Shown here piece by piece: positions 43,179-52,357 of a stretch of DNA of 64,000 bases. This DNA comes from JAGWAJ01 sp965215155 (lineage in GTDB: Bacteria; Acidobacteriota; Vicinamibacteria; Vicinamibacterales; UBA8438), in NCBI GenBank assembly GCA_965215155.1, contig CBDCCY010000004.1, positions 3,534,001 through 3,598,000 on the forward strand. The letters run 5' to 3'. The notes below the pieces were generated by a model, which was not told the DNA's origin, did no database searches, and was given only the letters and a program-made list of their open reading frames with translations. Within the stretch, counting starts at the first letter, position 1; the number at the start of each line of letters is the position of its first letter. The position numbers were made by a program, and so were the translations under genes.

Positions 43179-44534
43179 ATGTCCGCATGGATGGTCCGGA
43201 CGGCGCAGCTTGGTGTGATCGCGCTCGCCGCGCCCGCTCTGGCGGCGGCGCAGGGCGGCCCGGAGTGGCCTGGATTCCGAGGCTTTGGCGCGGGCGCGGT
43301 CGCCGACGACCCGGCGCTGCCGGACACCTGGAGCGCGACGGAGAACGTCGCCTGGTCGGTCGAGATTCCAGGGCTCGGCTGGAGCTCGCCGGTCGTGGCC
43401 GGCGACCACATCTTCGTCACGTCGGCCATCAGCGCAGGCGAGGAGCTCGACCCCGTGCCCGGGCTCTACGACCCGGGCGACGAGTTCGGAAAGCAGCGGT
43501 CGACGGCCGAGCACCGCTGGATGGTCTACGACGTCGACTTCGAGACCGGCCGCCTCCGCTGGGCGCGGGAGCTCGACGCCCTGGCCCCGCCGCAGCTCAA
43601 GCACATCAAGAACAGCTTCGCGTCGGAGACCCCGGTGACCGACGGGCGGCGCGTGTACGTCTACTTCGGTGCGATCGGCATGGTCGCCGCGCTCAATCTG
43701 AGCGGCGAGACGGTGTGGACCGCGAACGTCGGCGCCTTCAACGGGGGCCAGGAGTTCGGGACCGCGGCGTCGCCCGCCCTCCACGACGGCGTGCTCTACC
43801 TCGTCAACGACAACACGACCCGGTCGTTCCTGGCCGCCTTCGACACCGCGACCGGGGAGGAGCGGTGGCGCATCGACCGCGACGAGACCGAGAACTGGTC
43901 GACCCCGTTCGTCTGGGAGAACGAGCTGCGGACCGAGATCGTGACGACCGGCCGGCGGTTGATCCGTTCCTACGACCTCGACGGCAACCAGCTCTGGGAG
44001 CTCGGCGGGATGACCGTCAACGTCGTTCCGACGCCGTTCACGGCCCACGGCCTGCTCTATCTCAGCTCCGGCTATCCGGGCGGCTTCCCGCGGCCGGTCT
44101 ACGCGGTGCGGCCCGGCGCCTCGGGGGACATCTCGCTCGGCGAGGACGAGACCGCCAACGACTACATCACCTGGTACCAGCCGCTGCTCGGAACCTACAG
44201 CACCTCGGCCGTGGTCTACGGCGACACCTACTACACGCTGCTCGACCGGGGGTTCCTGCTCGCGCACGACGCCCGCACCGGCGAGGAGATCTACGGGCGC
44301 CGCCGCATCGCGCCCGGGCACGGCTTCACCGCCTCTCCCTGGGCCTACAACGGCAGGGTCTTCGCCCTGAGCGAGGACGGCATCACCTACGTGATGGACG
44401 CCGGCCCCGAGTTCCGCATCGTTCGCGAGAACGACCTCGACGAGATGACGCTGGCGACCCCCGCCATCGCGCGCGGAAGCCTGATCCTGCGGACGCAGTC
44501 CAAGCTCTACCGCATAACGAACGACGCGCGGTAG
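43179..44534 (+). CDS. Exported PQQ-like beta-propeller protein
   Basis: ATG 43179, preceded by GAGAGGGAGGCGACG, gives 451 residues with a signal peptide (LGVIALAAPALAAAQ). Repeated blades read EWPGFRGFGAGAVADDPALP, VAWSVEIPGLGWSSPVVAGD, RVYVYFGAIGMVAALNLSGE, FDTATGEERWRIDRDE, YDLDGNQLWELGG and AHDARTGEEIYGRRR. Such single-domain PQQ-like repeat proteins often lack the cofactor, so enzymatic function is uncertain. It is divergent from the hydrolase, sharing a 210-bp upstream region, and is a paralogue of 48454-49896. Confidence 0.85.
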   Translation: MSAWMVRTAQLGVIALAAPALAAAQGGPEWPGFRGFGAGAVADDPALPDTWSATENVAWSVEIPGLGWSSPVVAGDHIFVTSAISAGEELDPVPGLYDPGDEFGKQRSTAEHRWMVYDVDFETGRLRWARELDALAPPQLKHIKNSFASETPVTDGRRVYVYFGAIGMVAALNLSGETVWTANVGAFNGGQEFGTAASPALHDGVLYLVNDNTTRSFLAAFDTATGEERWRIDRDETENWSTPFVWENELRTEIVTTGRRLIRSYDLDGNQLWELGGMTVNVVPTPFTAHGLLYLSSGYPGGFPRPVYAVRPGASGDISLGEDETANDYITWYQPLLGTYSTSAVVYGDTYYTLLDRGFLLAHDARTGEEIYGRRRIAPGHGFTASPWAYNGRVFALSEDGITYVMDAGPEFRIVRENDLDEMTLATPAIARGSLILRTQSKLYRITNDAR

Positions 44535-44624
44535 ATCCGCGGTCTGTCGGGGTGGAGCCTGCGCAGGAGGAGCTGGAACGCCGGCCGACCACCGTGACGA
44601 TGGCTTCGTCCATCGCCCGCAGCG

Positions 44625-44789
44625 TTACGAATCTCCGGGCTTCGGCAGCACGCCCGTCAGCGCTGTCACGGAAACCGCAGGGGCGACGATACGCAGGCCG
44701 CCGTCGGCTTCGATGATGAAGTCGATCGGATCGCCCGGCCTGAGGAGGCCGGTCCCGAATCGGCTTGGGGAGGGGATCCGTTCCAGGAT
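44625..44789 (-). pseudogene. AbrB/MazE-type DNA-binding domain fragment
   Basis: Minus-strand residues RIPSPSRFGTGLLRPGDPID and FIIEADGGLRIVAPAVSVTA, then LTGVLPKPG and a stop, match the C-terminal two thirds of a SpoVT/AbrB antitoxin. No start codon or the usual N-terminal strand (KGQVTIP-like) is present. Orphan remnant; no toxin partner adjoins. Confidence 0.5.
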
Positions 44790-44830
44790 CCCCTCCGTGG
44801 TTGGCAGGTCGGTGAGCGGCTTCGAGGGTT

Positions 44831-45868
44831 CTACTGCTCGTTCGTCGCGGCGCCGGTGCGGGCGTCGACGGCGCGCTGGCCGCTGAGCGCGTTGCGGACG
44901 GCCCAGTTGCCCTCGTGGCAGGCGTACTCGTAGATGACGTACTCCGGGTCCTGCGTGAGCGGCATCGAGATCGTCCACGCCCGGTCGTAGACGTTCGCGT
45001 CGTCGATGGTCACGGTCCAGATGATCGTGTCCTCGGAGACGCGGCGGAAGCGCTCGACGACCTCGAGCGCCTTGCTGGTCGGGATGCCCTTCAGGCGCCG
45101 CCCCGCGCCGCTCGACGCGATCCAGCCGCGGTTGTGGAAGTTGCGCGTCTCGACCACCAGCGTGTCGCCGTCCCAGTGGGCGCGCGCGTCGCCCATCCAC
45201 TGCCGGATGTCGGCGTCGATGAACGGCTTGTCGGAGAGCGGGATGATCCGCACGTCGTGGATCATCTCGTGCTGTATGGCGACGTGGTCCGCGGTCTGAA
45301 CGATGCGGTAGGCGTTGTTGTAGCCCGCCGGCAGCATCGAGCCGGGCACGCCGCGCGACACGCAGCGGTCCCAGACGCTCATGTGGCGGTAGTGGTCGCC
45401 GTTGTGGGCCAGGTTGTAGGCCTTGGCGTCGAGCGCCCACTGCTTGATGGGCGCGCGCCCGTCCGGCGGGTCGACGATGAGCGATGTCTGGCCGGTCGAG
45501 AGCACCGTGTCGCCCGCATCCAGCCAGTAGCTGCCGTAACCGCCGACGTTGCCGCCCGCCTGGTAGCGTTGCGCCGGGGCCTCGTCCCGCGCCCGCTCGT
45601 CGATGATGCGCTGCTGGTTGATGCGCGCGATCTCCTCGTCGGTGAGGAACGCCCGGCCCTCCACGTTCTCGGGCCGTTCCATCGGGGTGAGTGTCTTGTT
45701 GCCCCACATCCCCTGCAGGTCGGGCTGCCCGTCGGGGGTCCGAGGCACGGTCCAGTCGGGGTCGACTACCCGCTCGAGCTGCGCGGTCGCGGCGGGTGCG
45801 GCGGCGAGGGTGCCGGCCAGCGCGAGCGCGGCCAGCGCGACGAGGCGCCGGTCGGTCCATGTGTGCAT
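44831..45868 (-). CDS. Secreted protein of an unnamed family (member 4 of 5)
   Basis: ATG 45868 (chosen over an in-frame start at 45976 because MHTWTDRRLVALAALALAGT begins the signal peptide and GGAGT-like sequence precedes it) gives 345 residues. Family blocks: WTVPRTPDGQPDLQGMWGNK, SLIVDPPDGRAPI, DRCVSRGVPGSMLPAGYNNA, DHVAIQHEMIHDVRIIPLSD, AHWDGDTLVVETRNFHN, VVERFRRVSEDTIIWTVTID and YEYACHEGNWAVRNALSGQR. The most divergent C-terminal half of the set. Confidence 0.78.
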   Translation of the reverse strand: MHTWTDRRLVALAALALAGTLAAAPAATAQLERVVDPDWTVPRTPDGQPDLQGMWGNKTLTPMERPENVEGRAFLTDEEIARINQQRIIDERARDEAPAQRYQAGGNVGGYGSYWLDAGDTVLSTGQTSLIVDPPDGRAPIKQWALDAKAYNLAHNGDHYRHMSVWDRCVSRGVPGSMLPAGYNNAYRIVQTADHVAIQHEMIHDVRIIPLSDKPFIDADIRQWMGDARAHWDGDTLVVETRNFHNRGWIASSGAGRRLKGIPTSKALEVVERFRRVSEDTIIWTVTIDDANVYDRAWTISMPLTQDPEYVIYEYACHEGNWAVRNALSGQRAVDARTGAATNEQ

Positions 45869-45911
45869 CGGGATGACTCCTTGCTGATCTGCCGTCACCG
45901 GGTCTCCGGGG

Positions 45912-48218
45912 CTACCTTTCCTCGGCGCCCGCCTCGGCCGCGGCGGCTTCCCGCTCCTGTGCCCGCGCGCCGGCAAGCAGGTTGGTCATGCCGTAGTTGC
46001 CCTCGTGGCAGGCGTACTCGAACAGGGGCAGGTCGCTCCGCCGCATCGGAATCTCGGCCGTGATCGGCCGCGTGAACGTCGCCGGGTCGTCGACGGTGAA
46101 CGAGTAGAGCAGCGTGTCGGCGTCGACGCGCGTGAAGCGCTCCTCGAGCCGGAGCGTCTCGCCGGACCCGTAGGAGTCGATGATCGTGTAGAAGCTCCCC
46201 GTCTTGTCGGTGAAGTTCGTCGATTCCACGACCAGGGTGTCGCCGTCCCAGCGACCTCGCGAGTCGCCCATCCACTGGCGGATCGCCTCCGGCAGGTGGG
46301 GCTGGTCGTCGGACAGCGGCACGATGCGGGCGTCGTGGACCATCTCACTGAAGATGACGACGTGATCGGGCGTCTGGAAGAGCTGCAGGTTGTTGTTGTA
46401 GGCGCTCGGGAGCAGCGGCGGCCCGGCGTTGAAGCCGAGCATGCAGCGCTCGGAGAGCCCGAGGTCCTCCGGCCCCCGTGCGGGCCCGTAGAAGACGACG
46501 CGCTCGCGAATCGGCCGGTGCCAGCCGGCGCGCCTTGCCTGGTCCGCCTCGTCGATGCCAACGACGCGGGCGGGGATGCGGCCGTCGGGAGGATCGACGA
46601 TGAGCGAAGTGCGAAGGTCCTCGGTCAGCGAGTCGCCCCAGTCCCACCAGAAGTCGTTGTAGGCGCGTTCGACGTCCTGCGCCGCGTCGTCGGGGCGCTG
46701 ATCCGCGTTGAGCCCCGCGATCGCCTGCTCCGCGAAGGCCGCCGCCTCCTCGGGAGTCAGCACGGCCTTGTCGGCCAGCTCCGCGGGACGCTCCAGCGGC
46801 GTGATGGTGCGAAAGTCCCAGATGCCTCCGAGGTCCGGGTCGCCCCAAGCGGTGCGGGGCGCTGGCGAGACCGGCCGCCCCGGCTTCGCCGGGTCGAACA
46901 GCGAGAGGTCGACCGCCGCCGCCATCGCCTCGTAGCCGGCGTCGTTCGGGTGGAGCCAGTCGCCGGGGTGGTAGTCGGCCCGGAACTTGTTGGGCGCGTC
47001 GGGATCGCGCACCGCGGCGTCGAAGTCGAACACTGCGTCGTACTCGCCGCTCGTGCGCATCCAGGCGTTCACCGCCTGCCGCTTCGCCTCGCCCTCCGGC
47101 GTCCAGTAGAGCGCGCCCTCGAAGGGGGTCAGGGTGGCGCCGTAGATCGTCAGGCCCTGCGCCTGGGCGCGCTGAATCAACGCTCGGTGGGCCGCGATGA
47201 TGTCCTCCGCGGCCGGCTCGTCCGCGCCGAACGCCATCCCGATGTCGTTGATCGACTCCAGCACGATGACGTGGGTAACGCCGGGCTGCAGGAGCACGTC
47301 GCGGTCGAACCGGGAGAGCGCCTTCGGCCCGAACATCGCGTTCGGGTTCGGCGGCCCGTCCGTCTCGGGAACGGGAAGTCCCGCCTGGCGGAGGAACTCG
47401 AAGCCGGGGTTGTCGCTCAGGACGCGGTTCCCGGCGATGCCTACGTTCAGGACCGCGGGAGCGCGCTCGCCGTACGCTTCGGCCAGTCGGCGAGCCAGGA
47501 AGTCGGGCCAGCGGCTGTTCGTGTCGGTCGTCGAGCCCGTGCCGTCGGTGATCGAGTCGCCCAGCGTGACGATCGCCCCCGGCGCGGTGGCGCTCCGCAC
47601 GTCGACCCGCGTGAGGAAGAACCACTGCTCGATCGTCGACTCGATGGGGAGCTCGGCCGCGCCGGCGTGGTTGCCGCTCGACGAGATGTAGTTGGTGGTC
47701 AGGCCGGTCGAATGGATGGTGGCCGCCGACGTCGTGCGCCAGGTGTCGCCCGGCAGGTAGAGGTCGACCGCGAGATCGCCGAGCGGTGGGACCTCGAGCT
47801 CTACCGGGTCGCTCATCACGGTGGAGCCGCCTTCGATGGTCACCGAGGCGTTGCCGCCGAAGCTGAGCGCGGCCCCGTCACCGATCCGCGATCCCACGTC
47901 GCGCAGTGCGACGTGCGCGGCGCCGATGGCCAGCGGCTCGGTGCCGAAGACGTTGCTGATGGTGACCCGCACCTCGGAGCCCCCGATGCTGGTGCGCACG
48001 ACCTGCCGAACGGTCTGGTCGGCCACGCGGACCGGGGCGCCGAATGGCAGCCCTGCGGCGGCCTCGCCGGCTTCGGGCGACGCCGGCGGGTCGAGTGCGA
48101 GCGGGCCCGTGCTCCAGGTGCCGATCCAGCGGCCCTCGTCGCCCTGCGCAGCGGCCAGGGCGGGGAGCGCCAGCAGCCCGACGAGCGCCAGGGCCGCGAT
48201 TCCTCTGCTTGCTTGCAT
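45912..48218 (-). CDS. GDSL/SGNH esterase fused to the unnamed secreted family (member 5 of 5)
   Basis: ATG 48218 gives 768 residues with a signal peptide (ALVGLLALPALAAAQ). Residues 25-200 are a beta domain (RQVVRTSIGGSEVRVTISNV). Residues about 215-430 are an SGNH hydrolase: IVTLGDSITDGTGS (block I), NVGIAGNRVLSDNPG (block II), VIVLESINDIGMAFG (block III) and DYHPGDWLHPNDAGYEAMAA (catalytic Asp and His). From residue about 445 the family domain begins, APRTAWGDPDLGGIWDFRTI, with SLIVDPPDGRIPA, LSERCMLGFNAGPPLLPSAY, GRWDGDTLVVESTNFTD, LEERFTRVDADTLLYSFTVD and FEYACHEGNYGMTNLLAGAR. Fusion implies the two activities act on one substrate, perhaps an esterified glycan or natural product. 43 bp from member 4. 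Confidence 0.85.
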   Translation of the reverse strand: MQASRGIAALALVGLLALPALAAAQGDEGRWIGTWSTGPLALDPPASPEAGEAAAGLPFGAPVRVADQTVRQVVRTSIGGSEVRVTISNVFGTEPLAIGAAHVALRDVGSRIGDGAALSFGGNASVTIEGGSTVMSDPVELEVPPLGDLAVDLYLPGDTWRTTSAATIHSTGLTTNYISSSGNHAGAAELPIESTIEQWFFLTRVDVRSATAPGAIVTLGDSITDGTGSTTDTNSRWPDFLARRLAEAYGERAPAVLNVGIAGNRVLSDNPGFEFLRQAGLPVPETDGPPNPNAMFGPKALSRFDRDVLLQPGVTHVIVLESINDIGMAFGADEPAAEDIIAAHRALIQRAQAQGLTIYGATLTPFEGALYWTPEGEAKRQAVNAWMRTSGEYDAVFDFDAAVRDPDAPNKFRADYHPGDWLHPNDAGYEAMAAAVDLSLFDPAKPGRPVSPAPRTAWGDPDLGGIWDFRTITPLERPAELADKAVLTPEEAAAFAEQAIAGLNADQRPDDAAQDVERAYNDFWWDWGDSLTEDLRTSLIVDPPDGRIPARVVGIDEADQARRAGWHRPIRERVVFYGPARGPEDLGLSERCMLGFNAGPPLLPSAYNNNLQLFQTPDHVVIFSEMVHDARIVPLSDDQPHLPEAIRQWMGDSRGRWDGDTLVVESTNFTDKTGSFYTIIDSYGSGETLRLEERFTRVDADTLLYSFTVDDPATFTRPITAEIPMRRSDLPLFEYACHEGNYGMTNLLAGARAQEREAAAAEAGAEER

Positions 48219-48453
48219 GCTTCCGTCTCCTGCCGGCCGCGGGGCCGGCCGTCGTGCCGCGTTGATTCCCGCGCGGAGGCCCCGTCGCGAGGTGCGGCGG
48301 GCTTTCGGCGCGTCCCCCATTATGCGCCATTTGCCGTGCCTTGACAGGCGATTCGCGAACCGTGCAGTGTGTGCGTGACGGACCCGTCCGGATCGCGAAA
48401 CCGAGAGCGAGGTTCGCGAATCCCGACCGTCCGCGGTTGATGGGGGAGGATGC

Positions 48454-49896
48454 ATGCGTCGACTGATGAGGGCGGTCCGGAGCGCGCCGTCGGCGGCCTC
48501 GCCGTGGGCGGTCGGCATCGTGGCCGGCGGCCTCGCCGTGGGAGCCGGCGCCGGGACGGCAGCCGCCGGACAGGACGAGTGGCTGCAGTTCCGGGGCCCG
48601 GCGGCGGGGGTCGTCCCGGACGATCCCAACCTTCCGGAGGTCTGGAGCGAGACCGAGAACGTCGTCTGGAGGATCGACATCCCCGGGCTCGCCTGGAGTT
48701 CACCGGTCATCACCGGCGATCACGTTTTCGTGACGACCGCGATCAGCGCCGGCGACGAACCCGACCCGATCAAGGGGCTGTACGACCCCGGGATGGAGAA
48801 CGGCTCGGAAGCCACGTCGAACGAGCACCGCTGGGTGCTCTACGACATCGACTTCCACACCGGGAGCATTCGCTGGGCGCGCGAGCTCTACCGGGCGACG
48901 CCGCCGGGGAAGCGGCATCTCAAGAACACCTTCGCCTCGGAGACCCCGGTCACCGACGGCCGTCGCGTCTACGTCTACTTCGGCGCCATCGGGCAGCTCG
49001 CGGCGTTCAACATGAGCGGCGAGGCCGTCTGGTTCACGGAGCTCGACGCCTACAACACGACGCTCGAGATGGGCACCGGGGCCTCGCCCATCCTGCACGG
49101 CGAACGCGTCTACATCGTCAACGACAACACCACGCGGTCGTTCGTCGCAGCCCACGACAAGGACACGGGGCGCGAGATCTGGCAGCGCGAGCGGGACGAG
49201 CGGGGCCAGAACTGGTCGACGCCGTTCGTCTGGGAGCACGAGCTGCGCACGGAACTGGTGACGGCCGGCACGCAGGGAGTCCGGTCGTACGATCTCGACG
49301 GCGAGCTTCTCTGGGAGCTCCACGGCATGTCGGGGCTGACCATCCCGACGCCGTTCACGAGCCACGGGCTCGTCTACATCAGCTCCGGATACCCGGGCGG
49401 CGGGCTGCGTCCGGTGTACGCGGTCCGGCCGGGCGCATCCGGCGACATCTCCATCTTCACCGAGGAACAGATGCGGAGCGGCATCCGGTCCGGCTTCCCC
49501 GGCCCCCTGACGTCGTCCGAGGACATCGCATGGTCGTACCCGCTGCTCGGCACCTACAACACGACGGCGATCGTCTACGGCGACACCTACTACACGCTGC
49601 TCGACCGCGGTTTCCTCGTGGCTCACGACGCCCGGACGGGGGAGGAGATCTACGGCCGCCGGCGCCTGGAGATCGGCAACGGGTTCACCGCCTCGCCGTG
49701 GGCCTACAACGGCAAGCTGTTCCTGCTGAGCGAGGACGGTGAGACATACGTCGTGGAGGCGGGGCCGGAGTTCAAGATCCTCCACAAGAACCAGCTCGAC
49801 GAGATGACGCTGGCGACCCCGGCGATCGCGCGCGGCAGTCTCTTCATCCGCACGCAGTCGAAGCTCTACCGCATCGCGAAGGGAGGCGCCCAGTGA
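48454..49896 (+). CDS. Exported PQQ-like beta-propeller protein, paralogue of 43179
   Basis: ATG 48454, preceded by GGGGGAGGATGC, gives 480 residues with an N-terminal export segment (GIVAGGLAVGAGAGTAAAG). Blades match 43179-44534 closely: EWLQFRGPAAGVVPDDPNLP, VVWRIDIPGLAWSSPVITGD, RVYVYFGAIGQLAAFNMSGE, NDNTTRSFVAAHDKDTGREI and AHDARTGEEIYGRRRLE. A 20-residue insert (EEQMRSGIRSGFPGPLTSSE) distinguishes it. Its stop overlaps the next gene's start by 4 bp (GTGA). Divergent from the GDSL fusion with a 235-bp shared upstream region. Confidence 0.85.
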   Translation: MRRLMRAVRSAPSAASPWAVGIVAGGLAVGAGAGTAAAGQDEWLQFRGPAAGVVPDDPNLPEVWSETENVVWRIDIPGLAWSSPVITGDHVFVTTAISAGDEPDPIKGLYDPGMENGSEATSNEHRWVLYDIDFHTGSIRWARELYRATPPGKRHLKNTFASETPVTDGRRVYVYFGAIGQLAAFNMSGEAVWFTELDAYNTTLEMGTGASPILHGERVYIVNDNTTRSFVAAHDKDTGREIWQRERDERGQNWSTPFVWEHELRTELVTAGTQGVRSYDLDGELLWELHGMSGLTIPTPFTSHGLVYISSGYPGGGLRPVYAVRPGASGDISIFTEEQMRSGIRSGFPGPLTSSEDIAWSYPLLGTYNTTAIVYGDTYYTLLDRGFLVAHDARTGEEIYGRRRLEIGNGFTASPWAYNGKLFLLSEDGETYVVEAGPEFKILHKNQLDEMTLATPAIARGSLFIRTQSKLYRIAKGGAQ

Positions 49897-50900
49897 CGCT
49901 GCGGCAAGCATGCTCTCTGACGGCGGATCGGCTGGCGCCGTGGGCGCTCGCGGCCGCGCTCACCACCACCCTGGGGCCCGCGTCGGCGCAGGACCTGTCG
50001 CTGGTGGCGGTGGGGGAGATCCCCGGGCCGGCCGAGCTGGTCCGCGTGCGGGGCGACCGGGCCTACGTCTCGGGCGGCCACGTGTTTACCGTCTACGACG
50101 TGGCGGATCCGTCGAGCCCCGTCGCCCTCGGGTCGCACACCTTTCCCCAGGAGATCTGGGGCTTCCGGCTGACCGGCGGCCGCGCCTACGTCGGCGCCAA
50201 CTTCTTCGGTCTCGGCATCCTCGACATCTCCGGCCCCGGCGCCCCTGCGCTCCTCAGCCAGCACAGGACGCTCGGGCAGGCCAAGATCGGGGCCACGGCC
50301 AGTGGCAAGGTCGGGATCATCGATCACATGGAAGGCTTCGTGCTGGTCGATATCTCGGACGAGACCGCCCCTTCGGGCATCGGCTCGTTCTTCCTCGACG
50401 GCTACGCGCGGGACGTCGTGACCGCCGGCACGCTGGCCTACGCGACGGACTCCCCGTCCGGGCTGTACGTCTTCGATCTGGCGCGGGCCGGGATGCCCGA
50501 GCCGGTGGGCGTGCTCCACGCGCCGAACGCCCCCCGCGACATCGACGTGTCGCCCGGCACCGCCGGCCGGCCGACGCTCATCGTCGGCGCGGGCGGAGGC
50601 GACGTCCAGGTGTACGACGTCTCCGACCCGGCGTCGCCGGAGAAGGTCGCCAGCGTCGCCACACCGGGCCGCGCGACGCGGGTCTCCATGAACGGCAACG
50701 AGGTGTTCGTGGCCGACTCCGAGGCCGGCGTCACGGTGGTGGACGTCTCGGATCCCACCGCCCCGGCCCTGATCGGGACGTTCGCCACGCCGCGGCCGGC
50801 GCGCGACGTCTCCGCCGACGGGTCGCTCGTGGCCGCGGTCGTAGGCGACAGCGAGCGCGAGGGGCACGACCGCTGGGTGATGCTGCTGGAGCGCAGGTAA
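49893..50900 (+). CDS. Secreted LVIVD-repeat propeller protein
   Basis: GTG 49893 (GTGA overlap) gives 335 residues with a signal peptide (WALAAALTTTLGPASAQ) and six or seven repeats of the form AYVSGGHVFTVYDVADPSSP, GLGILDISGPGAPALL, FVLVDISDETAPSGIGSFFL, VQVYDVSDPASPEKVASV and VTVVDVSDPTAPALIG, the LVIVD repeat. Such proteins are predicted surface propellers without a known catalytic function. Translationally coupled to the PQQ-like protein, suggesting a complex or shared substrate. Confidence 0.85.
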   Translation: MTLRQACSLTADRLAPWALAAALTTTLGPASAQDLSLVAVGEIPGPAELVRVRGDRAYVSGGHVFTVYDVADPSSPVALGSHTFPQEIWGFRLTGGRAYVGANFFGLGILDISGPGAPALLSQHRTLGQAKIGATASGKVGIIDHMEGFVLVDISDETAPSGIGSFFLDGYARDVVTAGTLAYATDSPSGLYVFDLARAGMPEPVGVLHAPNAPRDIDVSPGTAGRPTLIVGAGGGDVQVYDVSDPASPEKVASVATPGRATRVSMNGNEVFVADSEAGVTVVDVSDPTAPALIGTFATPRPARDVSADGSLVAAVVGDSEREGHDRWVMLLERR

Positions 50901-51008
50901 CATCCTGCGCTTCGGCAGGCGCGGTTGCCATCCAACCGTCGTCTTGTTTCCGCGCCCCGGTTTGCGGATCCGACGGAGCGCAACCTGCAGAACCGAAAGG
51001 AGTCCAAC

Positions 51009-52283
51009 GTGCGACGTCTCGGCCAACCGTGGTTCTGGATGGTAGTCCTCGCGCTCTCCGCCGTGTCGGGTGGCGGCTCGGAGGCGTCATCGATGGCCGC
51101 CGCGGCTCAGGACGCGACCGCGCCGGCGGATCCGACGGCCATACGGCCGTTCCGCGTCGACATCCCGGAACCGGTCCTCGCGGATCTGAGGGAACGTCTG
51201 CAAGGGACGCGCTATCCGGACGAGATCCCGGGTTCGGACTGGGACTACGGCACCAACCTCGCCTATCTGAAGGAGCTGGTCGGGTATTGGGCCGACGAGT
51301 TCGATTGGCGAGCCCAGGAACGCCGGATCAACGGTTTCGACCACTTCAAGACGGTCATCGACGGCCTGGACATTCACTTCATCCACCAGCGGTCGCCGGT
51401 CGAAGACGCCACGCCGCTCCTCATCTCGCACGGCTGGCCCGGCTCGTTCCTCGAGTTCATGAAGGTGATCGGACCGTTGACCGACCCGGTTGCGCACGGA
51501 GGCAGCGCCCGGGACGCCTTTCACGTCGTCGTCCCCTCGATCCCCGGCTACGGCTTCTCCGACAAGCCGCAGGAGCGCGGGTATGGACCATCGCAGATGG
51601 GAGACATCTTCGCGAAGCTGATGGAGCGGCTCGGATACGAGCGCTACGGCCTCCAGGGCGGCGACTGGGGCAGCGTCATCACGACCCGGATTGCGGCCGA
51701 GCATCCCGATCGCGTCATCGGCCTCCACCTGAATCTGATCGGGGCCGGGCCGCCTCCCGGCGGGGAGGATCCCGAGGCGGGTGTCCCGGCCCGCGAGCTG
51801 GAGCGGATGCGTGAGCGTGATGCCTTCTGGGCGCCCGAGCAGGGCTACTTCGCGATTCAGGGCACCAAGCCGCAGACGATCGGCTACGCGCTCAACGACT
51901 CGCCGGCCGGCCTGGCGGCCTGGATCATCGACAAGGTCCACGTGCTGTGCGACTGCCCCGGCGGCCACGAAGACAAGTTCACGAAGGACGAGCTGCTGGC
52001 GAACATCACGCTCTATTGGGTGACCGGGACTCCAACCTCGGCGGCACGGATCTACTACGAGTCGGGGCGAGGCCAGGGGGATCTCCTCCAGGGGTACATC
52101 GACGTCCCGACCGCGGCGGCGCTCTTCCCGAAGGAGATCTACCTGCCACCTCGCAAGTGGGCCGAGGCGCGCTACAACATCGTGCAATGGACGGAGATGC
52201 CCCGGGGCGGGCACTTCGCCGCGCTCGAGGAGCCCGAGCTCTACATCGAGGACGTGCGGAAGTTCTTCGGAAGCGGCAGGTAA
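51009..52283 (+). CDS. Epoxide hydrolase (EHN-domain alpha/beta hydrolase), exported
   Basis: GTG 51009, preceded by AAAGGAGTCCAAC, gives 424 residues with a hydrophobic leader (FWMVVLALSAVSGGG). The N-terminal EHN domain reads IRPFRVDIPEPVLADLRERL and GTRYPDEIPGSDWDYGTNLA. The hydrolase fold has the oxyanion HGWPGSFLEFMKVIG, nucleophile elbow LQGGDWGSVITTRI (Asp), the lid and C-terminal His in GGHFAALEEPELYIEDV. It opens epoxides by a covalent ester with the Asp. An in-frame ATG at 50925 exists but lacks a ribosome site and would bury the leader. Confidence 0.88.
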   Translation: MRRLGQPWFWMVVLALSAVSGGGSEASSMAAAAQDATAPADPTAIRPFRVDIPEPVLADLRERLQGTRYPDEIPGSDWDYGTNLAYLKELVGYWADEFDWRAQERRINGFDHFKTVIDGLDIHFIHQRSPVEDATPLLISHGWPGSFLEFMKVIGPLTDPVAHGGSARDAFHVVVPSIPGYGFSDKPQERGYGPSQMGDIFAKLMERLGYERYGLQGGDWGSVITTRIAAEHPDRVIGLHLNLIGAGPPPGGEDPEAGVPARELERMRERDAFWAPEQGYFAIQGTKPQTIGYALNDSPAGLAAWIIDKVHVLCDCPGGHEDKFTKDELLANITLYWVTGTPTSAARIYYESGRGQGDLLQGYIDVPTAAALFPKEIYLPPRKWAEARYNIVQWTEMPRGGHFAALEEPELYIEDVRKFFGSGR

Positions 52284-52357
52284 CGCCATCCGCCGGCCCG
52301 ACGGCCGGGACGCCCGCACGCCCGCGGGGTCGCTCCTTCGCTGGCAGTCTGGCGGCG

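Noticed and set aside
42099..44321. A 740-residue minus-strand ORF
   Set aside because: Only the C-terminal 289 residues are a hydrolase with its own signal peptide; the rest is antisense to the propeller gene.
48219..48453. TTGACA near 48343 as a promoter for the propeller gene
   Set aside because: No acceptable -10 box at 16-18 bp spacing.
49910..51814. A 634-residue plus-strand ORF
   Set aside because: Shadow of the LVIVD and epoxide hydrolase genes in another frame.
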